The position numbers were made by a program, and so were the translations under genes. Below are positions 42,414 through 51,802 of a stretch of 59,190 bases of DNA, piece by piece. The first letter of the stretch is position 1. Every line of letters begins with the position of its first letter. The notes beneath the pieces are model-generated. The model saw nothing but the letters and a program-made list of their open reading frames with translations. It was not told where the DNA came from and did not search any database. Location: NCBI GenBank assembly GCA_947629565.1, contig CANREG010000008.1:1-59190 (forward strand), written 5' to 3'. This DNA is from an uncultured Lachnospiraceae bacterium (GTDB lineage: Bacteria; Bacillota; Clostridia; Lachnospirales; Lachnospiraceae).

Positions 42414-44801
42414 TTATTCTCCTTGCAAACCCTCTGTCTGCTCTTTCCGTTCCGTCTTTTCCCAGAACTGCGCGAAGGCCGCTGCCGCTTTATCTAACGT
42501 CACCACCTGATAATCCGCCCACTCCACAGGAAATGTATCCACCACCTGTTGATTCACAAAACGCTCGTCTAACAAAAGAATTACGCCTTTATCCGCCATC
42601 GTCCGAATTACCCGTCCCGCCGCCTGCTGCACCTTATTGGTACCGGGATACAGATAGGCATAAGCAAAACCCCTTACGCCAAAATAATCCTGCTGGATTT
42701 GCCGCTCATTGCAGACCTGGGGAAGCCCGGTTCCTATAATAGCGGCGCCGATTAGCGCCTCCCCGGCCAAATCGATTCCCTCGGAAAAAATGCCGCCTAA
42801 AATGCAAAATCCAAACACCGGATGCCCGGCGTTCTTAAACTGTTCTAAAAACCCTTCCCGTTCCTCCTCGGTCATGCCGGCCTTCTGGCACACCACCTCC
42901 GTACCGGAGAGCAGCCCCATTTCCATGGCCGTATCGTATACATCCGAAAGCATCTTATAAGACGGGAAAAACGCCATATAATTTCCTGACCGGCTGTTCG
43001 CTAACAGGTCGAGATACTCCGCCATTTTCCGATACTGAGCCGGTCCTCTTGACCGGTAGCGGCTGCTGACATCCACTCCCGCAAAGATGCCCCGGTTCTC
43101 TGCCGGAAAAGGCGAGGGAATATAGATTGCCCTGTCGTCCTCCCCGTTGTGCAGCAACTCCTTATAATAAGTAATCGGCAGCATGGTGGCGGAAAAGAAA
43201 ATCGTGGCGTTCCCCTGCGCAATGCAGTCAGACAGATTTGCAGCCGTGTGGATGCAATAAAGTTTTATCATAAAAGAGGAAGGACTTACCTGCTCCCCAT
43301 AAATCACATAGCTTTCATCTACCAAATCATAGATATTCAAAAACTGGTTCAGTTGAAAATAAAAGTCCAAAATTTCTTCCTGATGCGTTGCCAATGCCTT
43401 AATATCCCGGCTCTCCTCAAAAAAAGACTGCATCTGGGCATACAGGCGCAGCAGCTTAAGATAAAGCTCTTCCAAATCGGCAATCAGCGTATAATTCCTG
43501 CCTCCGGCGCACTGCCTTTTAAATACAAGCATTTCCCGGTTGCACTCGCCAAGCAGCTTTCCAATCTTCTTATTATAGGGCTGCAAAAGTTTGCGCATCT
43601 TTAAGAAGTCCTCCTTGAACAGCTCCGCGCTGAACATGGAAGACGCCCGGTCCACCAGATTATGGGCCTCGTCCACCAGAAACAGATACTCTCCCTTTAC
43701 CCCTTCTCCAAAATATCTTTTTAACTTTACCTTCGGATCAAAGGCATAGTTATAATCGCAGATAATTCCGTCCACAAATAAGCTGACGTCAAGTCCCAGT
43801 TCAAAAGGGCATACCTTATGCTTGTCTGCATAGTCTGACAGCACTTCCCTGGTAATATGAAATTCATTGCAGATACAATCATATATGGCCTCATTTATCC
43901 GGTCATAATGCCCCTTTGCATAAGGACAGTGCTCCGGATCACAGACCATTTCCTCCTGGGGACATATTTTCTCCTTAGCCGTAATCAGCACACTGCGGAA
44001 ATGCAGCCCCTTTTCCCTCAAAATTTCCAGACCGTCTAAGGCCACGCTTCTGGCAATGGTCTTCGCTGTCAGGTAAAACAGCTTTTCCCCATAGCCCTCC
44101 CCCATCGCTTTAACGGCGGGATATAAAGCCGCCATGGTTTTCCCGATTCCGGTAGGCGCCTGCACAAACAGGTTCTTTTTCTCCTTGATGGACAGATAGA
44201 CCATGCCCGCCATGTCCCGCTGCCCGGGCCGGAAGGTGTAAGGGAAATCAAGATTTTCAATGGATGCATTGCGCAGCCTCCGGTTATCCACCTCAAACTG
44301 CGTCCAGCGGCAATATTCCTCCGTCAGCTGATGAAACCATTCCTTCAGTGCGTCAAAGGTAAATTCCTCCCGGAACCGCTTGATTTCCTCCGAATCCAGA
44401 TTGCAATAGGTAAGCTGCACGGCAATCCGGTCAAGCTCATGGTCTAAGGCATAGATATAGGCATAGCACATAGCCTGCGCTTTATGAACATACACAGGCT
44501 CCTCTAACTGCTCTAACTGTTTGTAGATTCCCTTAATCTCGTCAATGGTAACGCCATCCTCCTCGGTGAGAATACCGTCGGCGCGCCCCTCTATCGTCAG
44601 TACAAAGTCCGGGCGCACCACATCCACCTTTAACGGCACCTCCGCCTCATAGCGGCTTCCCATGCTGCCCTGAATCTTCTTATGAATCCGGCTGCCCTCG
44701 GCCATGGCCTCTTTGGAAAAGCTGTACCCGCCACCGGAAATGTCGCCGCTGCGAAATATAAATTCTACCAATCCTCTTACGGAAATTCTAGTCTGATACA
44801 T
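42414..44801 (-). CDS. PD-(D/E)XK nuclease - XPD/DinG-like helicase fusion
   Basis: From the ATG at 44801 the protein has 795 residues. The N-terminus carries a RecB/Cas4-like nuclease: His40 in GSRIH, Asp75 in GRADGI, and Glu88/Lys90 in DEIKG. A superfamily 2 helicase follows, with Walker A QAPTGIGKTMAALY, Walker B FLVDEAHNLVDRA and motif VI-like QAAGRVIRT. Four Cys lie between them (CPQEE..C...HCPYAKG ... KVCPF), as in the Fe-S domain of XPD/DinG helicases. Such enzymes unwind and trim damaged or structured DNA. The start overlaps the DJ-1 gene by 14 bp. Confidence 0.88.
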   Translation of the reverse strand: MYQTRISVRGLVEFIFRSGDISGGGYSFSKEAMAEGSRIHKKIQGSMGSRYEAEVPLKVDVVRPDFVLTIEGRADGILTEEDGVTIDEIKGIYKQLEQLEEPVYVHKAQAMCYAYIYALDHELDRIAVQLTYCNLDSEEIKRFREEFTFDALKEWFHQLTEEYCRWTQFEVDNRRLRNASIENLDFPYTFRPGQRDMAGMVYLSIKEKKNLFVQAPTGIGKTMAALYPAVKAMGEGYGEKLFYLTAKTIARSVALDGLEILREKGLHFRSVLITAKEKICPQEEMVCDPEHCPYAKGHYDRINEAIYDCICNEFHITREVLSDYADKHKVCPFELGLDVSLFVDGIICDYNYAFDPKVKLKRYFGEGVKGEYLFLVDEAHNLVDRASSMFSAELFKEDFLKMRKLLQPYNKKIGKLLGECNREMLVFKRQCAGGRNYTLIADLEELYLKLLRLYAQMQSFFEESRDIKALATHQEEILDFYFQLNQFLNIYDLVDESYVIYGEQVSPSSFMIKLYCIHTAANLSDCIAQGNATIFFSATMLPITYYKELLHNGEDDRAIYIPSPFPAENRGIFAGVDVSSRYRSRGPAQYRKMAEYLDLLANSRSGNYMAFFPSYKMLSDVYDTAMEMGLLSGTEVVCQKAGMTEEEREGFLEQFKNAGHPVFGFCILGGIFSEGIDLAGEALIGAAIIGTGLPQVCNERQIQQDYFGVRGFAYAYLYPGTNKVQQAAGRVIRTMADKGVILLLDERFVNQQVVDTFPVEWADYQVVTLDKAAAAFAQFWEKTERKEQTEGLQGE

Positions 44802-45345
44802 AGTACACAATCTTCTTGCCAATCGTCCGGGCGTTGTCTGCATCCGTCAGTTTCTCAAGCAGGGTAAGACCAAAGTCCACACAGGTTCCCATTCCCCGGC
44901 TGGTGATAAACTGCCCGTCACAGACCACCTTGTCGGTCTTTTTATCGGCGCCGATAAGCCCGTCCTCTAAGCCCGGAAAGCAGGTTGCCTTCTTTCCTTT
45001 CAAAAGCCCTTTTTCTCCATATACGGTAGGCGCGGCGCAGACAGCAGCCAAATATTTTCCCGCCTCGTGATACCGGTCAATCAGCAGGTTAAGCCCGGCA
45101 TGGGCCTTCAGATTCGGCGTGCCCGGAATCCCGCCCGGCAAAATCAGCATATCGGCGTCGCCTAAATCCTGCTCGTCAAACAACAAATCCGCCCGTATGG
45201 TAATCCCATGGGAACTGGTTACATCATAATCCCCGGTCACCGAAACGGTCTTGCAATCCACGCCACCCCTGCGCAATATGTCCACAACCGTCAGTGCCTC
45301 CACTTCCTCAAATCCCGTAGCAAAAAACAGATATGCTTTACTCAT
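44788..45345 (-). CDS. DJ-1/PfpI family protein
   Basis: The 185-residue protein follows the DJ-1 pattern: MSKAYLFFATGFEEVEALTV, then the nucleophile elbow LAAVCAAPTVYGEKG (Cys) and a Glu near the N-terminus (GFEEVE). Members include deglycase- or chaperone-like and thiamine-linked proteins, so exact activity is uncertain. AGGAGG lies before the ATG. It is cotranscribed with the nuclease-helicase. Confidence 0.92.
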   Translation of the reverse strand: MSKAYLFFATGFEEVEALTVVDILRRGGVDCKTVSVTGDYDVTSSHGITIRADLLFDEQDLGDADMLILPGGIPGTPNLKAHAGLNLLIDRYHEAGKYLAAVCAAPTVYGEKGLLKGKKATCFPGLEDGLIGADKKTDKVVCDGQFITSRGMGTCVDFGLTLLEKLTDADNARTIGKKIVYYVSD

Positions 45346-45518
45346 GTTGTAAGCCTCCTTTTTCTTCTCTTTTTCTTATTGTCCGCAGCCTCAAAGCCAC
45401 CCCATATCAATATGAACCTATTTTAGTTTATGGGAAAGTATTTGTCAATTCTGCGCAACTGTGATACCCTTATAACAGTTAAAACGGTACGCCGTATGCA
45501 TCGAAAAGGGAGGTCTGT

Positions 45519-46007
45519 ATGGAAATAGAGAGAAAATTTATCATCGAACCGAAAATGCTGCCCAAAAATCTGGAGGAATATCCCCACAGCCAATTAGAAC
45601 AGGCTTATATCATTACCGAGCCGGTATTAAGAATCCGCAAAAAAGACGAAGCTTATATCCTGACCTATAAGGGGGAAGGCTTTCTCAAACGGGAGGAAGT
45701 GGAATTTCCCCTGACGAAAGCGGCCTATGAAAAGCTATTGGCAAAGACAGAGGGAAATATCATCACCAAAACCCGCTACCGGATTCCGGAGAAAGGAAAT
45801 CTTACCATTGAGCTGGATGTATTCCATGGCATATTCGAAGGGCTTTTCCTTGCAGAAGTGGAATTTCCGGACGAAGACACGGCCCTTTCCTATGCGCCCC
45901 CGCAGTGGTTTGGCAGGGATGTAACCGAAGAAGCCGCCTATCACAACTCCACCTTAAGCCAGATGCAGAAAAATGAGATTGCCAAGCTGCTTACTGCCGC
46001 ATACTGA
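45519..46007 (+). CDS. CYTH-domain protein (triphosphate tunnel enzyme)
   Basis: The 162-residue protein starts with the family motif MEIERKFII (ExExK). Paired basic and acidic residues of the tunnel follow (LRIRKKDEAYILTYKGEG, ELDVFHG, AEVEFPDED). Bacterial CYTH proteins are mostly triphosphatases, some acting on inorganic tripolyphosphate, which would fit a genome with ppk/ppx, though those genes are far away. GGGAGG precedes the ATG. Its 3' end overlaps the convergent gene by 17 bp. Confidence 0.92.
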   Translation: MEIERKFIIEPKMLPKNLEEYPHSQLEQAYIITEPVLRIRKKDEAYILTYKGEGFLKREEVEFPLTKAAYEKLLAKTEGNIITKTRYRIPEKGNLTIELDVFHGIFEGLFLAEVEFPDEDTALSYAPPQWFGRDVTEEAAYHNSTLSQMQKNEIAKLLTAAY

Positions 46008-46806
46008 CAAACACCCGGTTCATCAGCATAACCGTAACCAGCATGGAAAAGGAGCTTCCGGCCAATATCAGCACCGGTATGTTAATGCAGTACATAACCG
46101 CATTGACAATGGCGCCCACTGTCTGGGCAAAGATTGCCGTCTTATAGACCTGCGCAAAGCTAAGCTCTAACATCAGCGTCCGCACGAGAAGCAGCATGAC
46201 GGCGGCATATAACAGCCCGGAGACTGCATATTTTATCATTTCCGCAATATAGAGAAACACAAAGACAGACAACAGCATCATATATATTACATAACTGTGC
46301 TCCGCTAAAATCTCGTTATTCAGGGTAAAGTCCCCCATATCTTTCCACTTCATTTCCTGAACCATGCCCCCTATGCCGGGAACCTGATTGTAAAACAGCA
46401 GATTCTCCTGTCCGACTAAAATGGCCTCCACCATATTCTCCGGCACATCTTCCTTTTGAAATTCCTTTGTATCCGTATCCACAAGCAGATAGACGCCGCT
46501 GACCTCGTCCGCCCAGTCCACTTCCTTTTCTAAGGTAAAGCTGCCCTTCTCCAAAGAAAATGCAGGAAGCCGGTTCATAATGATATCCTTCATGCCGCCC
46601 ATGCCTGCAATGGCACCAAGAGCCGGGACTGCATAGCGGATGACGCTGACTAGCAGGATCAGCACTACAAGAAACTGAATGATTCTGCCCCCCGACAGGC
46701 GCAGCAGCTTTCCATATTCCTTAGGCAGAAACATAGCCGTAATAAACCGGTCAGTTAAGCTTAATTTCTCTTCCTTTTGTGTGTATTCGCTCTCATTTCC
46801 TGTCAT
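45991..46806 (-). CDS. DUF1189-like membrane protein
   Basis: The 271-residue protein has a cytosolic start, then one transmembrane helix (about 45-67) and an extracytoplasmic domain (about 75-165). Further helices lie at about 170-270. The pattern and the central segment (SLEKGSFTLEKEVDWADE) resemble DUF1189. Function is unknown. It starts 21 bp after the degenerate sensor kinase gene ends, on the same strand, so they are probably cotranscribed. Confidence 0.75.
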   Translation of the reverse strand: MTGNESEYTQKEEKLSLTDRFITAMFLPKEYGKLLRLSGGRIIQFLVVLILLVSVIRYAVPALGAIAGMGGMKDIIMNRLPAFSLEKGSFTLEKEVDWADEVSGVYLLVDTDTKEFQKEDVPENMVEAILVGQENLLFYNQVPGIGGMVQEMKWKDMGDFTLNNEILAEHSYVIYMMLLSVFVFLYIAEMIKYAVSGLLYAAVMLLLVRTLMLELSFAQVYKTAIFAQTVGAIVNAVMYCINIPVLILAGSSFSMLVTVMLMNRVFVSMRQ

Positions 46807-46827
46807 TGCTTTTCCTCCTACTAAGAA

Positions 46828-48699
46828 TCATTCTGTTATTTCAATCTCTTCCGTCTCATTTGCCATATCGTTTTCCAACATGGGAAGTACAATGGTAATC
46901 ACGGTTCCTTTGTTCTCTTTTGAGATAATCTCCGTCTGCGCATTGCAGGCCGTTTTCAATTCATCGAACAGATTCAGCAATGCCGTCGGGCTTTTCCGCG
47001 TCAGTCCGTTTTCGTCAAAGCCTATGCCGTCGTCAATAATCTGTATGGCGTAGCCCTCCGCCCGCAGATAGGTTTTCACGGCCACATTGCCCCGGTTATC
47101 TTTCCCGGAAATGCCGTATTTCACTGCATTTTCCACCATCGGCTCTAAGGTATGCCTTGGAACCCGAAACTCTTTTACCTTGCACTCAAAATGAAAGGAA
47201 AGCCCGGCGTTCCGCATTTTCTGCAGCTGCAGATAGGCGATGATATGCTCTAACTCTTCCTCAAAAGGAATCATTTCCCCCGCTTTTTGCAGGGCGTTTA
47301 AATTGTCCCTGAAATACACGGAAATATAATACAGCATCCTTGTACTGCTCTCGGCGCCGCTTTTTATCAAGCTCTGCAGAGAGTGAAAGGCGGCAAACAG
47401 CAGGTTGGGGTTTATTCTCTCTATCAGCTGATTCTTTATCTCCTGCTCGTCATAGGGCTTTTCCTTCTTCTCCGGCGCCGCATATAACGCCTGCCGCAAC
47501 CCGACAAAGCCCAAAAGACCTGAATAAATCAACAGGCCGGCCATCAGATACCACATAGTGTTCAGGTTCTCCTGAATATGCAGAAAACGTACCGCAAACT
47601 GCAGGCCCATTCCCACAAGAATAATGATGTTACCGGTGAGCGGCAATACACACTCCTTTTGTCCGTAACGGCCCATGGCAATTGCCAAAACCACGGTATA
47701 CAGCAATACGCATATGGCAAACAGCCCGGCGCTGAATATAAACACGACGCCGCAGTCTATAAGTGAAAATCCCGTCAGCACCATGGCGCTGATATAGCAA
47801 ATTCCATAAAGCAATATTCCCGTATCCAAAAAGGCCAGCATTTTTTTTCTGCGCATAAAGCAGCGCATCACCATAATATGCATGATGCCCGTCAAAATGC
47901 CAAGACACGCGCGCAAAAGATAAAGCCCGTAATTCATGCCGGTCAGCACCGCCATAGTCTCCCCGGAAAGCAGAAAGAAAAGACCGAATCCGAGACTTTC
48001 CATGGATATATATGCAAGCAGCCTTTTCTGCCGCCAGGTATTTTTCATTATGGCAAATACCACAAGCATGCTTAACGCCGCGAGTATCCACAAAATACCG
48101 GTTGCAATTGCCGGTCCGTCCCGGAACAGCAAATGCATGAAGACCTGGTTTTTCGTTCCGGCATAGATTGGATGAATCTGTATATCCCCCTTGGGATTGC
48201 CGGAAAGTTCTATTCTTATCATCTCGTCATTATACTCCGCCCGCAGCGGGACTAAATGATACGCCGTAACTTCCTTTTCCTTAACAGGGCTTTGGTAAAT
48301 AATCTTTTCATCGACAGACACCTGTACGGACTGCCTGTCCGTTTCTAAGAAGAGGTACATTTCCTCCTGACGGATTTCCGGCGTCCTGTGGAAAAAAGCA
48401 ACCGCTTTATTCTTCAACACAGGCAAAACTGTCGGAAAACTGTTAATCTCCTGAATCATCTGCTGGTTATTTTTAAAATTATCGCCATCTCCGGAATTGC
48501 GAAATTCCTCCAGCCGCTTTTCGTCGTCTGTCTCATACACACAAATCCAGCCGTCTGAAAAATCCGTCATTTCCTCAAATTTTCCCTGACTGCCCTGTCT
48601 AAGCGCCCGCCCGGAGCCTAAAAGACAGAACAAAAGAATACCGGAAACCAATATCAGTCCGGCTATCATATGCAGTTGTCTCTCCTCTAATCGAAACAT
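46828..48699 (-). CDS. LytS/YehU-type sensor kinase lacking the phosphoacceptor His
   Basis: The 623-residue protein has an N-terminal helix and an extracellular domain (about 30-190). About seven transmembrane helices follow (195-405), then a His_kinase (PF06580-like) plus HATPase part. The phosphoacceptor motif, normally NPHFLFN, reads INPNLLFAAF, with Asn432 in place of His. ATP-binding motifs remain (EPMVENAVKYGI, IIDDGIGFD). No response regulator gene adjoins it. It may be a pseudokinase that senses and binds ATP without phosphotransfer, or a partner of another kinase. Confidence 0.88.
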   Translation of the reverse strand: MFRLEERQLHMIAGLILVSGILLFCLLGSGRALRQGSQGKFEEMTDFSDGWICVYETDDEKRLEEFRNSGDGDNFKNNQQMIQEINSFPTVLPVLKNKAVAFFHRTPEIRQEEMYLFLETDRQSVQVSVDEKIIYQSPVKEKEVTAYHLVPLRAEYNDEMIRIELSGNPKGDIQIHPIYAGTKNQVFMHLLFRDGPAIATGILWILAALSMLVVFAIMKNTWRQKRLLAYISMESLGFGLFFLLSGETMAVLTGMNYGLYLLRACLGILTGIMHIMVMRCFMRRKKMLAFLDTGILLYGICYISAMVLTGFSLIDCGVVFIFSAGLFAICVLLYTVVLAIAMGRYGQKECVLPLTGNIIILVGMGLQFAVRFLHIQENLNTMWYLMAGLLIYSGLLGFVGLRQALYAAPEKKEKPYDEQEIKNQLIERINPNLLFAAFHSLQSLIKSGAESSTRMLYYISVYFRDNLNALQKAGEMIPFEEELEHIIAYLQLQKMRNAGLSFHFECKVKEFRVPRHTLEPMVENAVKYGISGKDNRGNVAVKTYLRAEGYAIQIIDDGIGFDENGLTRKSPTALLNLFDELKTACNAQTEIISKENKGTVITIVLPMLENDMANETEEIEITE

Positions 48700-48729
48700 G
48701 CTGATTCTTCCTTTTCTCTTCTATATGTT

Positions 48730-49521
48730 CTAAAGCAGACCGTAGTGCGCCAACGCCTGTTCCACTCCATCCTCTGATATATCCGAGGTGACATATTCCA
48801 CCACATTTTTTACCTGCTCGACTGCATTGCCCATAGCGACAGAATGTGGTACATATTGTAACATTTCCATATCATTTATGGAATCCCCAAACGCATAACA
48901 ATCCGATAAATCTGCGCCTGAATAATCCGCCAAAAACTGTATGCCCGTCGCCTTGCTGTACCCCTCCGGCACAGCCTCGATTACCTGCCCACCATGGGGA
49001 ATCAGATGAAAGTGACTGCCAATCTCCTTTTGAAAGCGTTCCCGGTCGCTTTCCGGCATACAGACCGTAGTAAATTTATCAAAGCAAAACGCCGGATGAG
49101 AGGGCGTTTCAATGGGATATTCCGTATTTTTGGAAAAATAATCATAAATATACTCCATAAAGCTGCCAGGGCCATGCTCTCCCTCAATAAACAGCCGCTC
49201 CTTGCCCTCAAAGACCGTCTGATACCCGCACCGGCGGAGTTTATCGGCATAGCGGATACAATCGTCCTTGGAAATCGTGTGATGAAAGATTTCCCGGCCC
49301 TCATACTCTATATAAGTGCCACAGCCGCAAATCAGACCGTCAAATCCAAATTCCAGCAGAGGACGGTCTATGGCGGTCTTTACCCTGCCGGTATTGATAA
49401 GTATCTTATGTCCCTTTTCCTTAGCCCGGTTCAAAGCCCGCCTTGTGCTCTCCGGCATCCGGTGTTCCTCGTCTAAAGTAATCAACGTACCGTCAATATC
49501 AAAAAAGATCAGTGCTGGCAT
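48730..49521 (-). CDS. Cof-type HAD hydrolase
   Basis: The 263-residue protein has motif I IFFDIDGTLITLDEE, a cap domain and motif IV YAFGDSINDMEMLQY. It is probably a sugar- or cofactor-phosphate phosphatase. Its 5' end is 15 bp after the ribH stop. Some Cof-type HADs dephosphorylate the riboflavin intermediate ARPP, a step otherwise missing here, so a riboflavin role is attractive but unproven. Confidence 0.9.
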   Translation of the reverse strand: MPALIFFDIDGTLITLDEEHRMPESTRRALNRAKEKGHKILINTGRVKTAIDRPLLEFGFDGLICGCGTYIEYEGREIFHHTISKDDCIRYADKLRRCGYQTVFEGKERLFIEGEHGPGSFMEYIYDYFSKNTEYPIETPSHPAFCFDKFTTVCMPESDRERFQKEIGSHFHLIPHGGQVIEAVPEGYSKATGIQFLADYSGADLSDCYAFGDSINDMEMLQYVPHSVAMGNAVEQVKNVVEYVTSDISEDGVEQALAHYGLL

Positions 49522-49536
49522 GGCTGCTCCTCCCTG

Positions 49537-49998
49537 TTACATCTGCTTTAGCAGATTCACCATTTCAATGGCGCCTAATGCGCAGTCATAGCCCTTGTTG
49601 CCTGCCTTGGTTCCGGCGCGCTCAATGGCCTGCTCTATGTTTTCCGTAGTGACAATGCCAAACATTACCGGCACCCCCGTATGTAAGGATACCTGGGCAA
49701 TTCCCTTCGACACCTCATTGCACACGTAATCATAGTGGCTGGTCGCGCCGCGGATTACGGTTCCTAAACAGATAACCGCATCATACTTTCCGGATTCCGC
49801 CATTTTCTTGGCGGCGACGGGTATCTCGAAAGCCCCCGGCACCCAGGCCAGGGTAATGTTGTCCTCCGGCACATCATGTCTTGTGAGGCCGTCTACGGCT
49901 CCGTCGATTAATTTGGACACGATGAACTCGTTAAACCTTGCGGCGACAATGCCAATCCTCATATCCTTTGCGACTAATTTTCCTTCCAATGTGTTCAT
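49537..49998 (-). CDS. ribH: Lumazine synthase
   Basis: RibH condenses 5-amino-6-ribitylaminouracil with dihydroxybutanone phosphate. The 153-residue protein is full length with family motifs [49 protein letters not shown] and [30 protein letters not shown] precedes the ATG. It lies after ribBA but is separated from it by a 418-bp repeat-rich gap, so expression may not be simply that of the operon. Confidence 0.97.
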   Translation of the reverse strand: MNTLEGKLVAKDMRIGIVAARFNEFIVSKLIDGAVDGLTRHDVPEDNITLAWVPGAFEIPVAAKKMAESGKYDAVICLGTVIRGATSHYDYVCNEVSKGIAQVSLHTGVPVMFGIVTTENIEQAIERAGTKAGNKGYDCALGAIEMVNLLKQM

Positions 49999-50035
49999 AC
50001 TTAGTACCTACCTTTCTAGATTTATATCTATATTT

Positions 50036-50226
50036 GCGAAACGCTTGTCAGTTTCTAAAGTTGTACATATACAACAATACCAACGCAGGCACGTTCGCAC
50101 TATGCTCGCCTCGCAGCGGCACATAAGACGCTGCTTCGCACCGCCTAAGTGCCGGCGGGCTCACAATGCCTGCTTGTGGTAATTGTTGTATATGCACAAC
50201 TTCATTCAGGTTATCGAGCGTTTCGC
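50036..50226. repeat. Imperfect palindrome between ribBA and ribH
   Basis: GCGAAACGCT (50036-50045) is complementary to AGCGTTTCGC (50217-50226). Inside, GTTGTACATATACAACAAT matches the complement of ATTGTTGTATATGCACAAC, and GCAGGCA matches TGCCTGC. The centre has further GC-rich stems (CGCAGCG/CGCTGC; CCGCC/GGCGG). It is a large hairpin in RNA or a palindromic element in DNA. Confidence 0.75.
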
Positions 50227-50340
50227 TATGCTTGCTTATGGTGATTGTTCCGCTTGCGTAACTTCATTCAGGTTATCAAGCGTTTCGCTATGTTTGTTTA
50301 TGGTGATTGTTTCGTTTGCATAACATAATGCAGGTTTTTG
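50198..50340. repeat. 62-bp tandem repeat, about 2.3 copies
   Basis: The unit beginning AACTTCATTCAGGTTATC occurs at 50198-50259 and 50260-50321 with a few C/T and G/A changes. A degraded third start follows at 50322 (AACATAATGCAGG). Each unit contains AGCGTTTCGCTATG, shared with the palindrome arm. No coding potential is seen. Confidence 0.8.
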
Positions 50341-50416
50341 TGAGTTTTGCAACTCCCAATATACTTAGTAAATGAAATATAATAAATGGTTCATTTCATT
50401 CTATATCAAAAAATGG

Positions 50417-51616
50417 CTAATAATTTAAAATATGGCCCATTTTTTCCTGTTTGGTTTTTAAGTAGAAAGCGTCGTATTTGCCCGGTTCCATGATGATGGG
50501 GACGCGCTCCACAATGTCTAGTCCGTAGCCTTTGAGGCCGTATACCTTGAGGGGATTATTGGTCATAAGGCGAAGCTCACGGATACCCAAATCCACCAGA
50601 ATCTGGGTGCCGATGGTGTAATCTCTGGCGTCCTCCGGGAAGCCCAACTCCAAGTTGGCTTCTACTGTGTCCCGCCCCTGGTCCTGAAGGGCATAGGCGC
50701 GTATCTTGTTAATCAGGCCAATCCCCCGGCCCTCCTGCCGCATATAGAGCAGAACGCCGCGCCCCTCTCTGGCAATCATTTTCATGGCTGCGTCATACTG
50801 CTGGCCGCAGTCACAGCGGGCAGAGCCTAAGGCGTCTCCGGTCAGACATTCGGAATGTACCCGGCAAAGTACCGGCTTGCCGTCGGCAACATCTCCTTTG
50901 ACTAAGGCCACATGATGCTCTCCGTTTAATTTGTTGACATAGCCATATATCATAAACTCGCCATAGCGGGTAGGCATTTTCGCCTTAGCCACGCACTCCA
51001 CAAAAACCTCATGCTCCTTGCGGTACTGAATCAGGTCTGCAATGGTTCCAATCTTCAAATTGTGTTCTTTGGCAAACCGCAGGAGGTCATCCTTTCTTGC
51101 CATCATGCCGTCCTCACGCATAATCTCGCAGCAAAGTCCCACCGGTTTCAGCCCCGCTAATTTCATCAAATCCACTGTCGCTTCCGTATGGCCCGGACGC
51201 TCAATCACGCCGCCCGGTCTGGCCTCTAAGGGAAACATATGCCCCGGCCTGCGGAAATCCTCCGGCTTTGCAGAGTCCTCCACGAATTTTCTGGCGGTAA
51301 CGCCCCGCTCATAGGCGGAGATTCCCGTAGTGGTGCTGACATGGTCCACCGATACGGAAAATGCAGTACAGTGGTTATCCGTATTGGTGAGGCACATCTG
51401 GGGAAGATGAAGCTTATCCGTATAGCTGGCGTCCATGGGCATACAAATCAGCCCTCTTGCATAAGCCGCCATAAAATTCACATTCTCTGTCGTGGCAAAT
51501 TCTGCGGCGCAGATGACATCTCCCTCGTTTTCCCTGTCCTCATCATCTAAGAGGACAATACATTTTCCGGCCTTTAAGTCCTGGGCCAGTTCCAGGCTTG
51601 TATGAAATTCCGACAT
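50417..51616 (-). CDS. ribBA: DHBP synthase / GTP cyclohydrolase II
   Basis: This bifunctional riboflavin enzyme has 399 residues from the ATG at 51616 (AGGAGG 7 nt upstream). The RibB half (about 1-200) shows [20 protein letters not shown] and HTEATVDLM. The RibA half shows the zinc site [20 protein letters not shown] and [11 protein letters not shown]. It makes dihydroxybutanone phosphate from ribulose 5-phosphate and opens GTP. It lies third in ribD-ribE-ribBA under the FMN riboswitch, after a 186-bp gap. Confidence 0.96.
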   Translation of the reverse strand: MSEFHTSLELAQDLKAGKCIVLLDDEDRENEGDVICAAEFATTENVNFMAAYARGLICMPMDASYTDKLHLPQMCLTNTDNHCTAFSVSVDHVSTTTGISAYERGVTARKFVEDSAKPEDFRRPGHMFPLEARPGGVIERPGHTEATVDLMKLAGLKPVGLCCEIMREDGMMARKDDLLRFAKEHNLKIGTIADLIQYRKEHEVFVECVAKAKMPTRYGEFMIYGYVNKLNGEHHVALVKGDVADGKPVLCRVHSECLTGDALGSARCDCGQQYDAAMKMIAREGRGVLLYMRQEGRGIGLINKIRAYALQDQGRDTVEANLELGFPEDARDYTIGTQILVDLGIRELRLMTNNPLKVYGLKGYGLDIVERVPIIMEPGKYDAFYLKTKQEKMGHILNY

Positions 51617-51735
51617 TTTTCCGCCTCCTGTTTTTTTATTTGTATAATCTATCGTGATAATGTCAGTATATGGTTTATCTATACAACACGCATTCATGAT
51701 TATATTCCGATTTTGCTGCTTATTAATTCACTCGG

Positions 51736-51800
51736 TCTACATAATACATAGACATAATACATAGACATAATGTCTAAAACATAATATGTTTACATAATAA
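51736..51800. repeat. Short AT-rich repeats between ribBA and ribE
   Basis: Copies of ACATAATACATAG occur in tandem (51739-51766), with related TACATAA motifs to 51798 and short GTCTA/TAGAC inversions. No gene or promoter is evident. Confidence 0.5.
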
Positions 51801-51802
51801 GT

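Noticed and set aside
50198-50340. CRISPR array
   Set aside because: The repeats are adjacent 62-bp tandem units without spacers, and no cas genes are present.
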